DNA of 27,133 nt from a virus. Below are positions 1 through 7,170 of the stretch, piece by piece. Within the stretch, counting starts at the first letter, position 1. The number at the start of each line of letters is the position of its first letter. Location of the stretch: IMG/VR virus record IMGVR_UViG_3300030406_000206, positions 1 through 27,133 of that record. The stretch is one strand, 5' to 3'. The translations under genes were made by a program, and so were the position numbers. The notes below the pieces were generated by a model. That model saw only the letters and a list, made by a program, of their open reading frames with translations. It made no database searches and was not told the DNA's origin.

Positions 1-1028
1 ACACAGAGTGGTTGCTAAATTACTGGGACACCGGAGAGATAGGAGATGTCTTTAGGACTAATGTACGTCAGGCTCTTAGAACAGCTGAACCGGGCTTCAG
101 TTTCAACTTCTTCGACAAAGAAAACGAAACTCTCAGGAACGCCTGCACCGAAGTCGTCAGCGACAAAGATAGTGACGTATGTAATCTTGGCAGCTGCAAC
201 CTTGGACGCATTGATAACCTAGAGGACTTCAAAAAGGTTGTAACCTTGGCAACCAAATTTTTGTTGTGCGGTACTGTCAAAGCTGAGTTGCCATATGAGA
301 AGGTCTACGAGGTCAGGCAGAAGTACCGACGACTTGGCCTTGGGTTGATGGGTATGCATGAATGGTTAATCAAACGAGGTAGTCGCTATGAAGTTACGTC
401 AGAACTTCACCGCTGGTTGCGGGTATATAAAAGCATGTCTGATGCTACTAGCTCTAGCTTCGCTAACACTCTTAGCGTGTCCGTTCCTGTTGCTAACAGA
501 GCTATTGCGCCAACGGGGAGTATTGGTATCCTTGCTGGTACTTCTACTGGCGTTGAGCCTATATTTGCTGTGGCCTATAAACGCCGATATTTAAAGAATG
601 GAACTAAGTGGCACTACCAGTACGTTGTGGACAGTGCCGCCCAAGAACTGATTGATCTATACGGGGCAGACCCGGAAAACATTGAGTCGGCCCTAGACTT
701 GGCAGGTGATTACAAACGTCGTATAAAATTCCAAGCGGATGTACAAGACTATGTTGATATGTCTATATCCAGTACAATCAATCTTCCCCAGTGGGGCAGT
801 AAAGAGAACAATGAAGATACTGTCAGTGATTTTGCTGCTACTCTCGCAGACTATGCTCACAGGTTGCGGGGCTTTACTGTTTACCCTGATGGTTGCCGGG
901 GAGGACAACCCCTCACCCCAGTCCCCTACTCCGACGCTGTGGGAAAGCTGGGGGAAGTCTTTGAAGAGTCAATCGAAACCCATGACATCTGCGACATCAC
1001 CGGACACGGTGGAAGCTGTGGGGTATGA
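1..1028 (+). CDS. nrdJ: Ribonucleotide reductase, class II (adenosylcobalamin-type), C-terminal part
   Basis: This gene is cut by the left edge. The frame is open from base 3 and the TTG at 12 is not a real start, so only about the last 340 residues are here. Ribonucleotide reductase converts ribonucleotides to deoxyribonucleotides and supplies phage DNA synthesis. Visible marks, numbered from the TTG: the radical-site motif NACTE at 43-47 (N43, C45, E47), then CNLGSCNLGRI. Near the middle is APTGSIGILAGTSTG followed by VEPIF, the phosphate-binding loop in its class II form; class I enzymes read differently there. YPDGCRGGQPLTP lies near the C-terminus. The tail ends in GHGGSCGV, with cysteines that could serve reduction. 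The usual NPCGE motif reads NACTE here. The stop overlaps the next start (ATGA). The family call is firm; the class rests on motif wording. Confidence 0.9.
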   Translation, partial: TEWLLNYWDTGEIGDVFRTNVRQALRTAEPGFSFNFFDKENETLRNACTEVVSDKDSDVCNLGSCNLGRIDNLEDFKKVVTLATKFLLCGTVKAELPYEKVYEVRQKYRRLGLGLMGMHEWLIKRGSRYEVTSELHRWLRVYKSMSDATSSSFANTLSVSVPVANRAIAPTGSIGILAGTSTGVEPIFAVAYKRRYLKNGTKWHYQYVVDSAAQELIDLYGADPENIESALDLAGDYKRRIKFQADVQDYVDMSISSTINLPQWGSKENNEDTVSDFAATLADYAHRLRGFTVYPDGCRGGQPLTPVPYSDAVGKLGEVFEESIETHDICDITGHGGSCGV

Positions 1029-1585
1029 CGATGTACGGTGAGGTCTTTTACTCTGGGGAAGTACTGCCTGATTTAACGCCTGATTTCTGCGAAGCAATAA
1101 TGCAGCTGTCCGGTAACATAGGCGAGCAAGAATCCAAAGTTCTTGGTGGTAAAGACAATGTTAGAACTAACTCTATATTCCCCATTGAAAATGAAGACTT
1201 TAAAAAGGTAATGTTTTCTTGGATACAGAAAGCCAACTTTCAATGTGGATGGTGGTTTGATCTTTTAGGCATGGAGAACTTACAGCTTAGTAAATACACT
1301 GAAGGTGAGAAGTATGGTTGGCATTATGATATGATGCCTGGTAATAAAACGAGGAAACTCACCTTTACCGCTTCTCTAAATGATGACTATGAAGGGGGAG
1401 ACTTTCAATTCAGCTGGGGCCAGCCAAACTGGAAATACAAAAAAAGAATAATTGAGGAACCAGCTTTGAAGACCAAAGGGAAGTTTATTGTCTTCCCCAG
1501 TTATTATTTCCACAGGGTCATGCCAGTGACTAAAGGCACTAGGTACAGCCTTACTGGTTGGGCATATGGTCCACCTTTTCGGTAG
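1025..1585 (+). CDS. 2-oxoglutarate/Fe(II)-dependent dioxygenase, prolyl 4-hydroxylase-like (PKHD type)
   Basis: A 186-aa soluble oxygenase. The double-stranded beta-helix iron site is readable: HYD at 100-102 supplies H100 and D102, H163 lies in FPSYYFHRV, and R173 in GTRYSLTGW is placed to bind the 2-oxoglutarate carboxylate. The EGGDF segment before the distal histidine is typical of the PKHD/P4H branch. Such enzymes couple 2-oxoglutarate decarboxylation to hydroxylation of a protein or small molecule; the substrate cannot be read from sequence. Related genes are common in marine myoviruses, next to other auxiliary genes. The start ATG at 1025 overlaps the nrdJ stop by 4 bases, suggesting translational coupling; a second in-frame ATG lies at 1031. 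The TAG stop forms part of the -35 box of the hsp20 promoter. Confidence 0.9.
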   Translation: MTMYGEVFYSGEVLPDLTPDFCEAIMQLSGNIGEQESKVLGGKDNVRTNSIFPIENEDFKKVMFSWIQKANFQCGWWFDLLGMENLQLSKYTEGEKYGWHYDMMPGNKTRKLTFTASLNDDYEGGDFQFSWGQPNWKYKKRIIEEPALKTKGKFIVFPSYYFHRVMPVTKGTRYSLTGWAYGPPFR

Positions 1586-1611
1586 ACAATGTTGTACAAC
1601 TGTGGTATAAT
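1583..1611 (+). promoter_or_regulatory. Sigma70-type promoter with extended -10, for hsp20
   Basis: TAGACA (1583-1588, one mismatch from TTGACA), a spacer of exactly 17 bases, then TATAAT (1606-1611, perfect). TGG directly precedes the -10, giving the extended -10 form TGnTATAAT. The -35 box overlaps the TAG stop of the oxygenase gene. Transcription would begin near 1618 and leave a leader of about 50 bases before the hsp20 ATG at 1670. The match is read directly; activity is inferred. Confidence 0.8.
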
Positions 1612-1669
1612 TAGTAATGAGAAGTGCCAATTGTGGGCTTCTCGATTATCTCGCCATAGGGAGAAAGTT

Positions 1670-2071
1670 ATGTTTCCAAGTAATGCTACACTAGGTTTTG
1701 AGCGTCTGTTAGACAATGTTCTAAAGGTCCAAGACGTTATGTCAGGCGACCACTACCCACCCCATAGCGTTGTTAAGACGGGACAAGACAGCTTTGAAGT
1801 GACAATGGCAGTTGCGGGCTTTTCTGAAAACGACGTAATTGTAGAGGTAAAGGAAGACATCTTACACATATCTTCCGAGGGGTTGGAAAACAAAGACGAG
1901 GGCAAGGAAGTTCTATTTAATAGAGTAGCTTCTAGGCCCTTTAAAAAGATGTTCCTGTTGGGTGAACATATATTTGTCAAAGCAGGTACGTTGAAAGATG
2001 GTATGCTCAGGATTGAATTAGAACGTAAGCTACCATATGAAAAGAAACCTAAACGTATAAAACTAAATTGA
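1670..2071 (+). CDS. Small heat-shock protein, Hsp20/alpha-crystallin family
   Basis: A 133-aa ATP-independent holdase chaperone of the IbpA type. The alpha-crystallin domain covers about residues 38-122. It opens with SFEVTMAVAGFSENDVIVEV and carries the family signature A105-x5-GML (AGTLKDGML, 105-113). The C-terminal I-x-L motif (I130-K-L132) that docks onto neighbouring dimers is present. An in-frame ATG at 1589 would add 27 residues, but the ATG at 1670 was chosen because GGGAGAAAG lies just upstream and because 1589 lies inside the promoter, upstream of the expected transcript start. Hsp20 genes are well known in T4-like cyanophages. Here the gene has its own strong promoter and is the last plus-strand gene. 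A role in virion assembly or host proteostasis is inference. Confidence 0.93.
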   Translation: MFPSNATLGFERLLDNVLKVQDVMSGDHYPPHSVVKTGQDSFEVTMAVAGFSENDVIVEVKEDILHISSEGLENKDEGKEVLFNRVASRPFKKMFLLGEHIFVKAGTLKDGMLRIELERKLPYEKKPKRIKLN

Positions 2072-2160
2072 CGCTGCCCCGTTAGCTGACGGGTAGTCGC
2101 AGAGGCGCTGCGACGAAGAAACAGAATAGCTGGCGACTTAGCGACCGTTAGCGAAACTGT
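2072..2160. other. Structured gene-free convergent junction
   Basis: No gene is visible between the hsp20 stop and the end of the late module; this is the longest gene-free part of the window (2072-2261 in all). It holds two compact inverted repeats: CCCGTTAGCTGACGGG at 2078-2093, almost fully palindromic, and a perfect 7-bp stem GTCGCAG/CTGCGAC (2096-2102 with 2108-2114) with a 5-base loop. After them comes a direct repeat TTAGCGA at 2138 and 2148, exactly 10 bases apart. No T-run follows on the plus strand, so neither hairpin is a canonical intrinsic terminator for hsp20. They could be a Rho-type or 3'-end-protecting structure, a small RNA, or a protein site. Confidence 0.5.
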
Positions 2161-2200
2161 AAAAAAGCCCAGTCCATGTCAGACTTAAATCATGGCGGCT
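2161..2200 (-). terminator. Intrinsic terminator ending the minus-strand late module
   Basis: Read on the minus strand, AGCC and CCATG pair with CATGG and GGCT (inner stem 2174-2178 with 2191-2195, outer stem 2166-2169 with 2197-2200). A run of six T follows (plus-strand A-run 2161-2166). The stem has an asymmetric internal loop, so it is not ideal. It lies about 60 bases past the last late-gene stop, where a terminator would keep late transcription from running into hsp20. Confidence 0.65.
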
Positions 2201-2261
2201 CTGAGTGGTCGATAGGGGGTCTTGTGGAGAAGAAATTCTGAGAAGCAAGGCCCCAACTCTT

Positions 2262-2693
2262 TTATATCCCCAGTATGCCCCGTGGCTTCTCTTGTTTTTC
2301 TTCCTCCTCAGTCTCCCCTGCACCAGCTGACAGCAAACCTCTGGGAGGAACCTTGCGCGTTTCCTCAACCCTTTCGGCAGGGCTTTGGAAGAATTTTTGA
2401 TCAGCTAAATCTGCCAGTCTTGCCTCTATCTGTCTTTGATCAAGCCCTTGCTTAATCAGTATCTCAATCATTTGTTTACGCTTCTCGTCCTCTTTGGGGT
2501 CTTGCGCGACTTGAGGAGCTTGCTGTTTTGCACCTGTGTTTACAATAGGAGCTTGCTGGGCCTGCACACCGGGAATTTGAGGGGCCTGTGCCGTTGCTGC
2601 CCTAAAAGCTGGAGGCGCAGGTTGTGCGGGTCCAGGAGCGACTGAAACACCGCCTCCACCACCAAGCATACCTCCCAATATCAAACTTGACAT
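2262..2693 (-). CDS. Uncharacterised Gly/Pro/Ala/Gln-rich protein (143 aa)
   Basis: This is the last gene of the late module. I do not recognise it. The N-terminus MSSLILGGMLGGGGGV is a short hydrophobic, glycine-rich stretch. A low-complexity linker rich in A, P and Q follows (about 12-58). The part after it is a charged, probably helical segment (about 59-100) containing KRKQMIEILIKQGLDQRQIE. The tail is acidic then basic. A longer frame opens at 2801, but that extension runs through the 3' end of the putative holin gene. The ATG at 2693, with AGGT just upstream and only 2 bases after the previous stop, is preferred. Position suggests a lysis accessory or minor virion protein, but nothing in the sequence decides this. 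Confidence 0.6.
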   Translation of the reverse strand: MSSLILGGMLGGGGGVSVAPGPAQPAPPAFRAATAQAPQIPGVQAQQAPIVNTGAKQQAPQVAQDPKEDEKRKQMIEILIKQGLDQRQIEARLADLADQKFFQSPAERVEETRKVPPRGLLSAGAGETEEEEKQEKPRGILGI

Positions 2694-2695
2694 AA

Positions 2696-3136
2696 CTACC
2701 TCGCATTCTTGACCATAGATGCTCCAAAGTAGAGACCTATAATCGCTGATAATAAATGTGTGTCCAACGGTGTAAGAACAAGGCCCTTCATATGCTGCCA
2801 AGTAACAGATTCAGAACCTTCTGTAAAGAATAAAAATCCTGGGTTCCACTGTGTATACCCGACAACTACGGGAACATCTGGGAACAAAACAGGAACAATT
2901 TTGGGCCATACTATGACGGCAAAGACAGCTGACAGTGCTATGATGCGCCTCGTTACTTGGAAGCCTTTGTTGTCGTACTTCCTAGCCAGATCAGTAGCTT
3001 TAGATCGGGCGGCTAATCCAGTTATAGCACGATCAAACGCTGCTTGCTTTGCCTTCTGACTTTGGCTCCACAATGTCATAATGCCTGACATCAACCCTGA
3101 GCCTAGCATCGTTATAAGTTCAAATGGCACGGGCAT
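2696..3136 (-). CDS. Putative holin (three hydrophobic segments)
   Basis: A 146-aa membrane protein. Hydrophobic segments are visible at about residues 6-23, 64-86 (IIALSAVFAVIVWPKIVPVL) and 127-142 (LLSAIIGLYFGASMV). A basic amphipathic stretch (about 28-63) separates the first two. The overall plan resembles the three-TM holins of gene transfer agents and marine phages (GTA_holin_3TM); this is a topology-based comparison, not a search result. A holin would form inner-membrane lesions that time lysis. The gene lies directly after a single-TM coiled-coil protein and close to the lysozyme gene, as in a lysis cassette. Its ATG overlaps the preceding stop by one base (TAATG). It could instead be another small virion membrane protein. 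Confidence 0.6.
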   Translation of the reverse strand: MPVPFELITMLGSGLMSGIMTLWSQSQKAKQAAFDRAITGLAARSKATDLARKYDNKGFQVTRRIIALSAVFAVIVWPKIVPVLFPDVPVVVGYTQWNPGFLFFTEGSESVTWQHMKGLVLTPLDTHLLSAIIGLYFGASMVKNAR

Positions 3137-3498
3137 TAGTCGGCCTTTCTGGTTTGACTTACAGGAGGATGGACAGTATTGTGCATCTTTTCTAAATGGT
3201 TTACGTCTTCTCTTATTTGCTTCACATTTGCCATTAGCTCTGCCAATGTCATATGATCCCTACGGAGGTTGTCAGGAGACATCATACCGGACAGGACAGA
3301 CATTCGCTGTTCCAATGTTTCAATACTGGTTTCCTGTTTGTCAGTGGTGGAATCCAATACGCGAAACCTAGATTCCATGTCATCTAACTTTTCTAGGATA
3401 ACCTTAATCTGCATCTTAGCCACTGCACTGGCCCCAGCAACAGACACTAGCATACCGACCAGTGTCATTACCAGTCTGAGATCAATAGAGCCGTCCAT
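3136..3498 (-). CDS. Membrane-anchored coiled-coil protein, possible inner-membrane spanin
   Basis: A 120-aa protein. It has one N-terminal transmembrane segment (about residues 7-27, LRLVMTLVGMLVSVAGASAV) followed by an almost wholly helical charged region with heptad-like spacing (about 30-72 and 83-107). A short proline-containing tail follows. This is the layout of Rz-type inner-membrane spanins, which link inner and outer membranes at the last step of lysis. It sits between the lysozyme and the putative holin, which fits. Against the call: I see no partner lipoprotein (o-spanin) nested in or after it, and small anchored coiled-coil proteins of other roles look the same. Both ends overlap neighbours by one base. 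Confidence 0.5.
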   Translation of the reverse strand: MDGSIDLRLVMTLVGMLVSVAGASAVAKMQIKVILEKLDDMESRFRVLDSTTDKQETSIETLEQRMSVLSGMMSPDNLRRDHMTLAELMANVKQIREDVNHLEKMHNTVHPPVSQTRKAD

Positions 3499-4175
3499 TA
3501 TCTTATCTGTTGTGAAAATTTACGAGCGGATTTTAATCTTCTGTTAAGATGAGGTTTTCCCGGACGTAAAAACCGTTTTGAAAATTCTTTTGTAATTAAA
3601 TCAACATTTCCAGTTTTAAAGGCAGCTTGTAATTTTTTACGATTGCCACTTCCGATATCGTACACGCTGTCATCTTTTAATGCTTGCATTACAAAATTGA
3701 TTTGAGAACCGCCTGTATTGGGCATGTTGTTATTTTTTATGTATTGTTGGTACGCAGTAAACATCGGGCCTCCTATTTCCATTTGAAATAGCCCCCTTCC
3801 CTTGCCTATCGTTCCATCGTTTAATATTTGTTTTTTATTCGGGTCAAAACCGCTTTCAACATCTATATTACCCATAATTCCAGCAGCTACTTCGGGAGAA
3901 TAGTTTTTAAGCAACTCGTTTTCTACAAATTTTATTCGAGTTAGTAAATTTGGTTTTTCTTCGGATGGTTTTTCTTTAGGCCTTGGAGCAATATTAGAAT
4001 CACCAAGTAGTCTTAAACTTCTTGCTATATCTTCTTGGCTTTGTAATGATGCTCCCTTTGGGCTATCGTCACCCAACAAGCTCTCGTATCTTAAACGATT
4101 ACGAGTTTGTCTATCCAACGTTGTTTCTGAAGACGGAGGACCTTGTTGGAGCAATCCTAGTAGTGACTCAATCAT
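3498..4175 (-). CDS. Tail-associated lysozyme (phage tail lysozyme-like)
   Basis: A 225-aa protein that would cut peptidoglycan. The catalytic region is about residues 85-220. YSPEVAAGIMGNIDVESGFD matches the opening of phage tail lysozymes, with E107 as the likely catalytic acid. GKGRGLFQME at about 125-133 is the second family block. An unrelated polar, proline-containing N-terminal region (1-75) may be an anchor or linker. A longer frame reaches 4232, but ATG 4175, with GGTAGGT upstream and one base after the preceding stop, is the better start. It follows the 993-aa ejection-type protein, so it may travel in the virion and open the wall during DNA entry. It may also double as the endolysin, because no other lysin is visible here. 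The gene looks richer in A+T than the genes around it. Confidence 0.8.
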   Translation of the reverse strand: MIESLLGLLQQGPPSSETTLDRQTRNRLRYESLLGDDSPKGASLQSQEDIARSLRLLGDSNIAPRPKEKPSEEKPNLLTRIKFVENELLKNYSPEVAAGIMGNIDVESGFDPNKKQILNDGTIGKGRGLFQMEIGGPMFTAYQQYIKNNNMPNTGGSQINFVMQALKDDSVYDIGSGNRKKLQAAFKTGNVDLITKEFSKRFLRPGKPHLNRRLKSARKFSQQIR

Positions 4176-4176
4176 G

Positions 4177-7158
4177 CTACCTACCCCTTGCCATTTCCGC
4201 ACCTTGGGCCAATGCTGACTCACCTGTGCCACCCAGCATCTGTGCTATCTGTTGTATCGCAGCTATGCCTACGTCCTGTTGTAGTTGCTGCATTGGTGGC
4301 TGTGGTGCTTCTTGTTGTACCTGTATCTTTTGAGGCCTAACAGTTGGCACCTCGTCCTCTGTGGGAGACGCTTGGTTTGATTCGTCTAGGTAGTGCGCTA
4401 TAGATGCAGCAACTAGACCGTCCCTAGCGTTCATAACTCCCTGAGCATAGTCTTGAGCTTTCTTCGCCATTTTCAAAGCAGCGCCTGATTGTTCTTTAGT
4501 AATCTCAGCTGGTGTTTTACCAGACTGTAAACCCTGTACCACTTTTGTATGCACCTTTGATCCAGGAGCAAACTGTCGAGTAAAGAAGATAAAGGAGAGG
4601 GGTTTACGCAAAGCGCCTATGCTGCCATTTATAACATTTCTGAAAATACTTACGTTGTTTTCAGCTACAGACAATGCTCCAGCAACGGGGTCTATGTTCA
4701 AAGCGCCTTTCATATTTAGGGCAAAGTCATCCACACCTTCAAACAACTCGTCTCCAAATATGTAACGCATGTTTTCAGCATTGTTCAATTTAGCTGCTGC
4801 CCAATCATCTGCCCATTGTTTGATACCCAATAGCCTAGCCTTGGGGTCTTGTGCTTCTACAGCCTTAAACAACCTGCTATAGTTATCTGCAAACAGCATG
4901 TCACGGACAAACTTGGCACTGTCAGGAGACACTTCTTCCAATGCTCTCAACTGTGCAGCAAACCCGTCTAGGTCAGCTTTGGACAAATTCATGGCAACAT
5001 TGTTTACAGAGTTGACAAATTGACCAGCTTCCTTAAAGCTCATAGTCATGCCAAGTTCAGCAAGAGCCTTGTCAACCTGTGCAGGACGCCCATTGGCAAC
5101 ATCGTTCAGCAACTTCTTGTACTCTGTAAGCGCGTTGCCTCTGAAAATCTGATCGGTCGCCTGTTTAGCTTTAGCACCGCCGCCCATTTGCTTTTTAATT
5201 GTGGTCTCTATGCTGTTAATCCGTTTAAGAGCAGCTTTAGCAGCAACTGAAGGATTAACGGCGTTTACAATGTCAAGTTTGTTTTCTCTAATAAAGTTAA
5301 TACCAACAGCTGACAGAATCTCGTCCCTTGTGTCTAACCCAAGCTTACCGCCCACAGCGTTAGGACCAAAAGCTTTGTCAAGATCATCCATTAGTTTTGA
5401 AAACTCTGCGCCTTCTCTACCAGAAACAAAACTGTTAAGGTACTTTTGGGCGTCTGCCTGTGGCCTTTCAGCAATCTGTGCAAACAACCCGTTTTTGCCA
5501 CGGTATGGGGTGACAAACTGAGAGTACTCGCTGTTTACTTTTTGCAGCTTGCTTCTAAAACCTGCTGGTACAATATTAAGTTGTTCAATTTGATCAAGCA
5601 AGGACTTAGACATTTCCAAGTTTATTCGCGTTTCGTTAGGAGAAGATGCCTTGTAAGATTTTTGCCGCATTCTACGATCTGCCTCTAGCAAATCTCCAGC
5701 AGTAATCGCAGTGCCTCGTCCCTTGTCAGGACGTTCGCCAGTCTTTTTACTTTTCTTTCCCTTTACTGGTTTAAGACGGCCCGTTTTTTTATCAAGTTTG
5801 ACGCGAGATGTAATACGGGAGTGCAGAGGGTTTCCAGGACCGAAACCATTTACAACGTCATCTATCAGCATCCCTGTGTCGTCTGATACACGATTTAACA
5901 AGGTAGCTAGTTCTTTATTGGTGACATCCCTGCCGCCCATAGAAGCAAACTGACCGTAGTACTCAGGACCGTCAAACGCCTTCTGACCAGCTTTATATTG
6001 CTCTGAAAGTTTTTGCTGTGCAAAGTTTTTAAAACCCCTCAGAGTTTGCCCTGCTGTACCAACCTTGCCCAAAGCTGTTTCATCAAACTGCTCAATACCA
6101 CGCACAGTTTTCTTGAGCATGTCCTGTTCGCTTTTGCTAAGAGTGGCTTTCAGCTTTTGCAGCGTAACAATCTCATCATCACCTGCTCTGATAGATGCTA
6201 GGTAAGTGTTTCGGTATTTGTTTACTATGTTGGCGGCACGGGCAGCAAACTGATCTCCTGCTTGTTTGGCCCCAACACCTTCCATCTTGCTCAACAGGTT
6301 TCCTACAATAGCTCCATCTTCGTTGATCAAAGTACGAACACTCAACAACATGGCATCCTCTTTGCCAACCCGTCCAGCAACCCTTTGCTGCGCCTCTACC
6401 ATTTCCTGTACAGTTGTGTTCTTAACTGGCACCACACCCGGATCAACTTCTTTAGCAGCTGACTTTACCCTGTTGGCAATAGCGCCATATGCGCCAAAGG
6501 GAGCGCCTAGGGCAAACGTAGCGGCACCTATAAGCGCCCCTTCTGTACCAGCGTCCTTCAAAACCTCAACTGCTGACTCTCTATTGTAACCCTGTAGTTC
6601 TTGTAGTCCTTCAAGACCTAGAGAGGCAATAGTGCCACCAGCGCCAGCAGCAGCAGACCTAGCTCCCAACCCTAGCAGAAAACTACCGGGTACAGGTATG
6701 GCCAGTTCAGCCCCCAGTGCAGCGGCACCTATGGCTATCTCTCTAGTAGCATCAACAGTAAGATCGTAAAAAGATGTTTTTGTACCGTCTAAAAGTACTT
6801 TACGTTCATCTGTAGGTTCAATGTTTCGATTTCTAAGACCTTGTGGAGTCACAAATGGTTTTTTAGTAGAAGGCTCAATGCCCCAGTTGCCCGGACCTAC
6901 CAAGTCATCAAAAACAGCTTTTATTTCTTTAGGATTTCCAGCGGTAAGTGCTTCTTTAAATCTTAATTCAAGATCAGGCACACCGTCTCTGATGTTGTAC
7001 TCGCGTTCTAAATTTGGCAAAAACCCAAGGCCAGCCATTTTACCAGGCAAGGCCCTTATTAAGGCACTTGTAATTTCACTATCGGTCATGTTATCCATGC
7101 CGGGAACTTTAACAATAGAGCCGTCATCCAAGGTAACTGTTTCGTTTAATTCAGACAT
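4177..7158 (-). CDS. Large internal virion / DNA ejection-type protein (993 aa)
   Basis: The second-longest gene of the window. Most of the protein is predicted helix rich in A, K, Q and E (for example 240-860). It has no signal peptide and no recognisable enzyme motif. Two strongly hydrophobic Gly/Ala stretches at about 135-180 (EIAIGAAALGAELAIPVPGS and following) and 205-230 could insert in a membrane. The last 80 residues are a Pro/Gln-rich low-complexity tail. Size, helix content, membrane-capable patches and position directly before a lysozyme match ejected core proteins such as T7 gp15/gp16 and counterparts in marine podoviruses, which build a channel across the envelope during infection. 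This is an architectural analogy. Specific homology is not claimed. Confidence 0.7.
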   Translation of the reverse strand: MSELNETVTLDDGSIVKVPGMDNMTDSEITSALIRALPGKMAGLGFLPNLEREYNIRDGVPDLELRFKEALTAGNPKEIKAVFDDLVGPGNWGIEPSTKKPFVTPQGLRNRNIEPTDERKVLLDGTKTSFYDLTVDATREIAIGAAALGAELAIPVPGSFLLGLGARSAAAGAGGTIASLGLEGLQELQGYNRESAVEVLKDAGTEGALIGAATFALGAPFGAYGAIANRVKSAAKEVDPGVVPVKNTTVQEMVEAQQRVAGRVGKEDAMLLSVRTLINEDGAIVGNLLSKMEGVGAKQAGDQFAARAANIVNKYRNTYLASIRAGDDEIVTLQKLKATLSKSEQDMLKKTVRGIEQFDETALGKVGTAGQTLRGFKNFAQQKLSEQYKAGQKAFDGPEYYGQFASMGGRDVTNKELATLLNRVSDDTGMLIDDVVNGFGPGNPLHSRITSRVKLDKKTGRLKPVKGKKSKKTGERPDKGRGTAITAGDLLEADRRMRQKSYKASSPNETRINLEMSKSLLDQIEQLNIVPAGFRSKLQKVNSEYSQFVTPYRGKNGLFAQIAERPQADAQKYLNSFVSGREGAEFSKLMDDLDKAFGPNAVGGKLGLDTRDEILSAVGINFIRENKLDIVNAVNPSVAAKAALKRINSIETTIKKQMGGGAKAKQATDQIFRGNALTEYKKLLNDVANGRPAQVDKALAELGMTMSFKEAGQFVNSVNNVAMNLSKADLDGFAAQLRALEEVSPDSAKFVRDMLFADNYSRLFKAVEAQDPKARLLGIKQWADDWAAAKLNNAENMRYIFGDELFEGVDDFALNMKGALNIDPVAGALSVAENNVSIFRNVINGSIGALRKPLSFIFFTRQFAPGSKVHTKVVQGLQSGKTPAEITKEQSGAALKMAKKAQDYAQGVMNARDGLVAASIAHYLDESNQASPTEDEVPTVRPQKIQVQQEAPQPPMQQLQQDVGIAAIQQIAQMLGGTGESALAQGAEMARGR

Positions 7159-7170
7159 TTTACATTTGCC

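Noticed and set aside
388-594. Leucine-rich membrane-like frame on the plus strand
   Set aside because: It lies wholly within conserved nrdJ coding sequence, with no ribosome site; hydrophobic shadow frames are common.
1589-1669. 27-residue N-terminal extension of Hsp20 from ATG 1589
   Set aside because: It overlies the promoter, lies upstream of the expected transcript start and has no ribosome site; ATG 1670 follows a good Shine-Dalgarno.
2078-2160. Possible tRNA or attachment site in the convergent junction
   Set aside because: The hairpins do not assemble into a cloverleaf, no T-loop signature is present, and no integrase gene is visible nearby.
2694-2801. 36-residue N-terminal extension of the last late gene
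   Set aside because: It lies within the 3' end of the putative holin gene; the ATG at 2693 has a better ribosome site and spacing.
5020-6589. Several plus-strand frames opposite the 993-aa gene
   Set aside because: Antisense to a strongly protein-like helical gene; no family features and no gene-like spacing.
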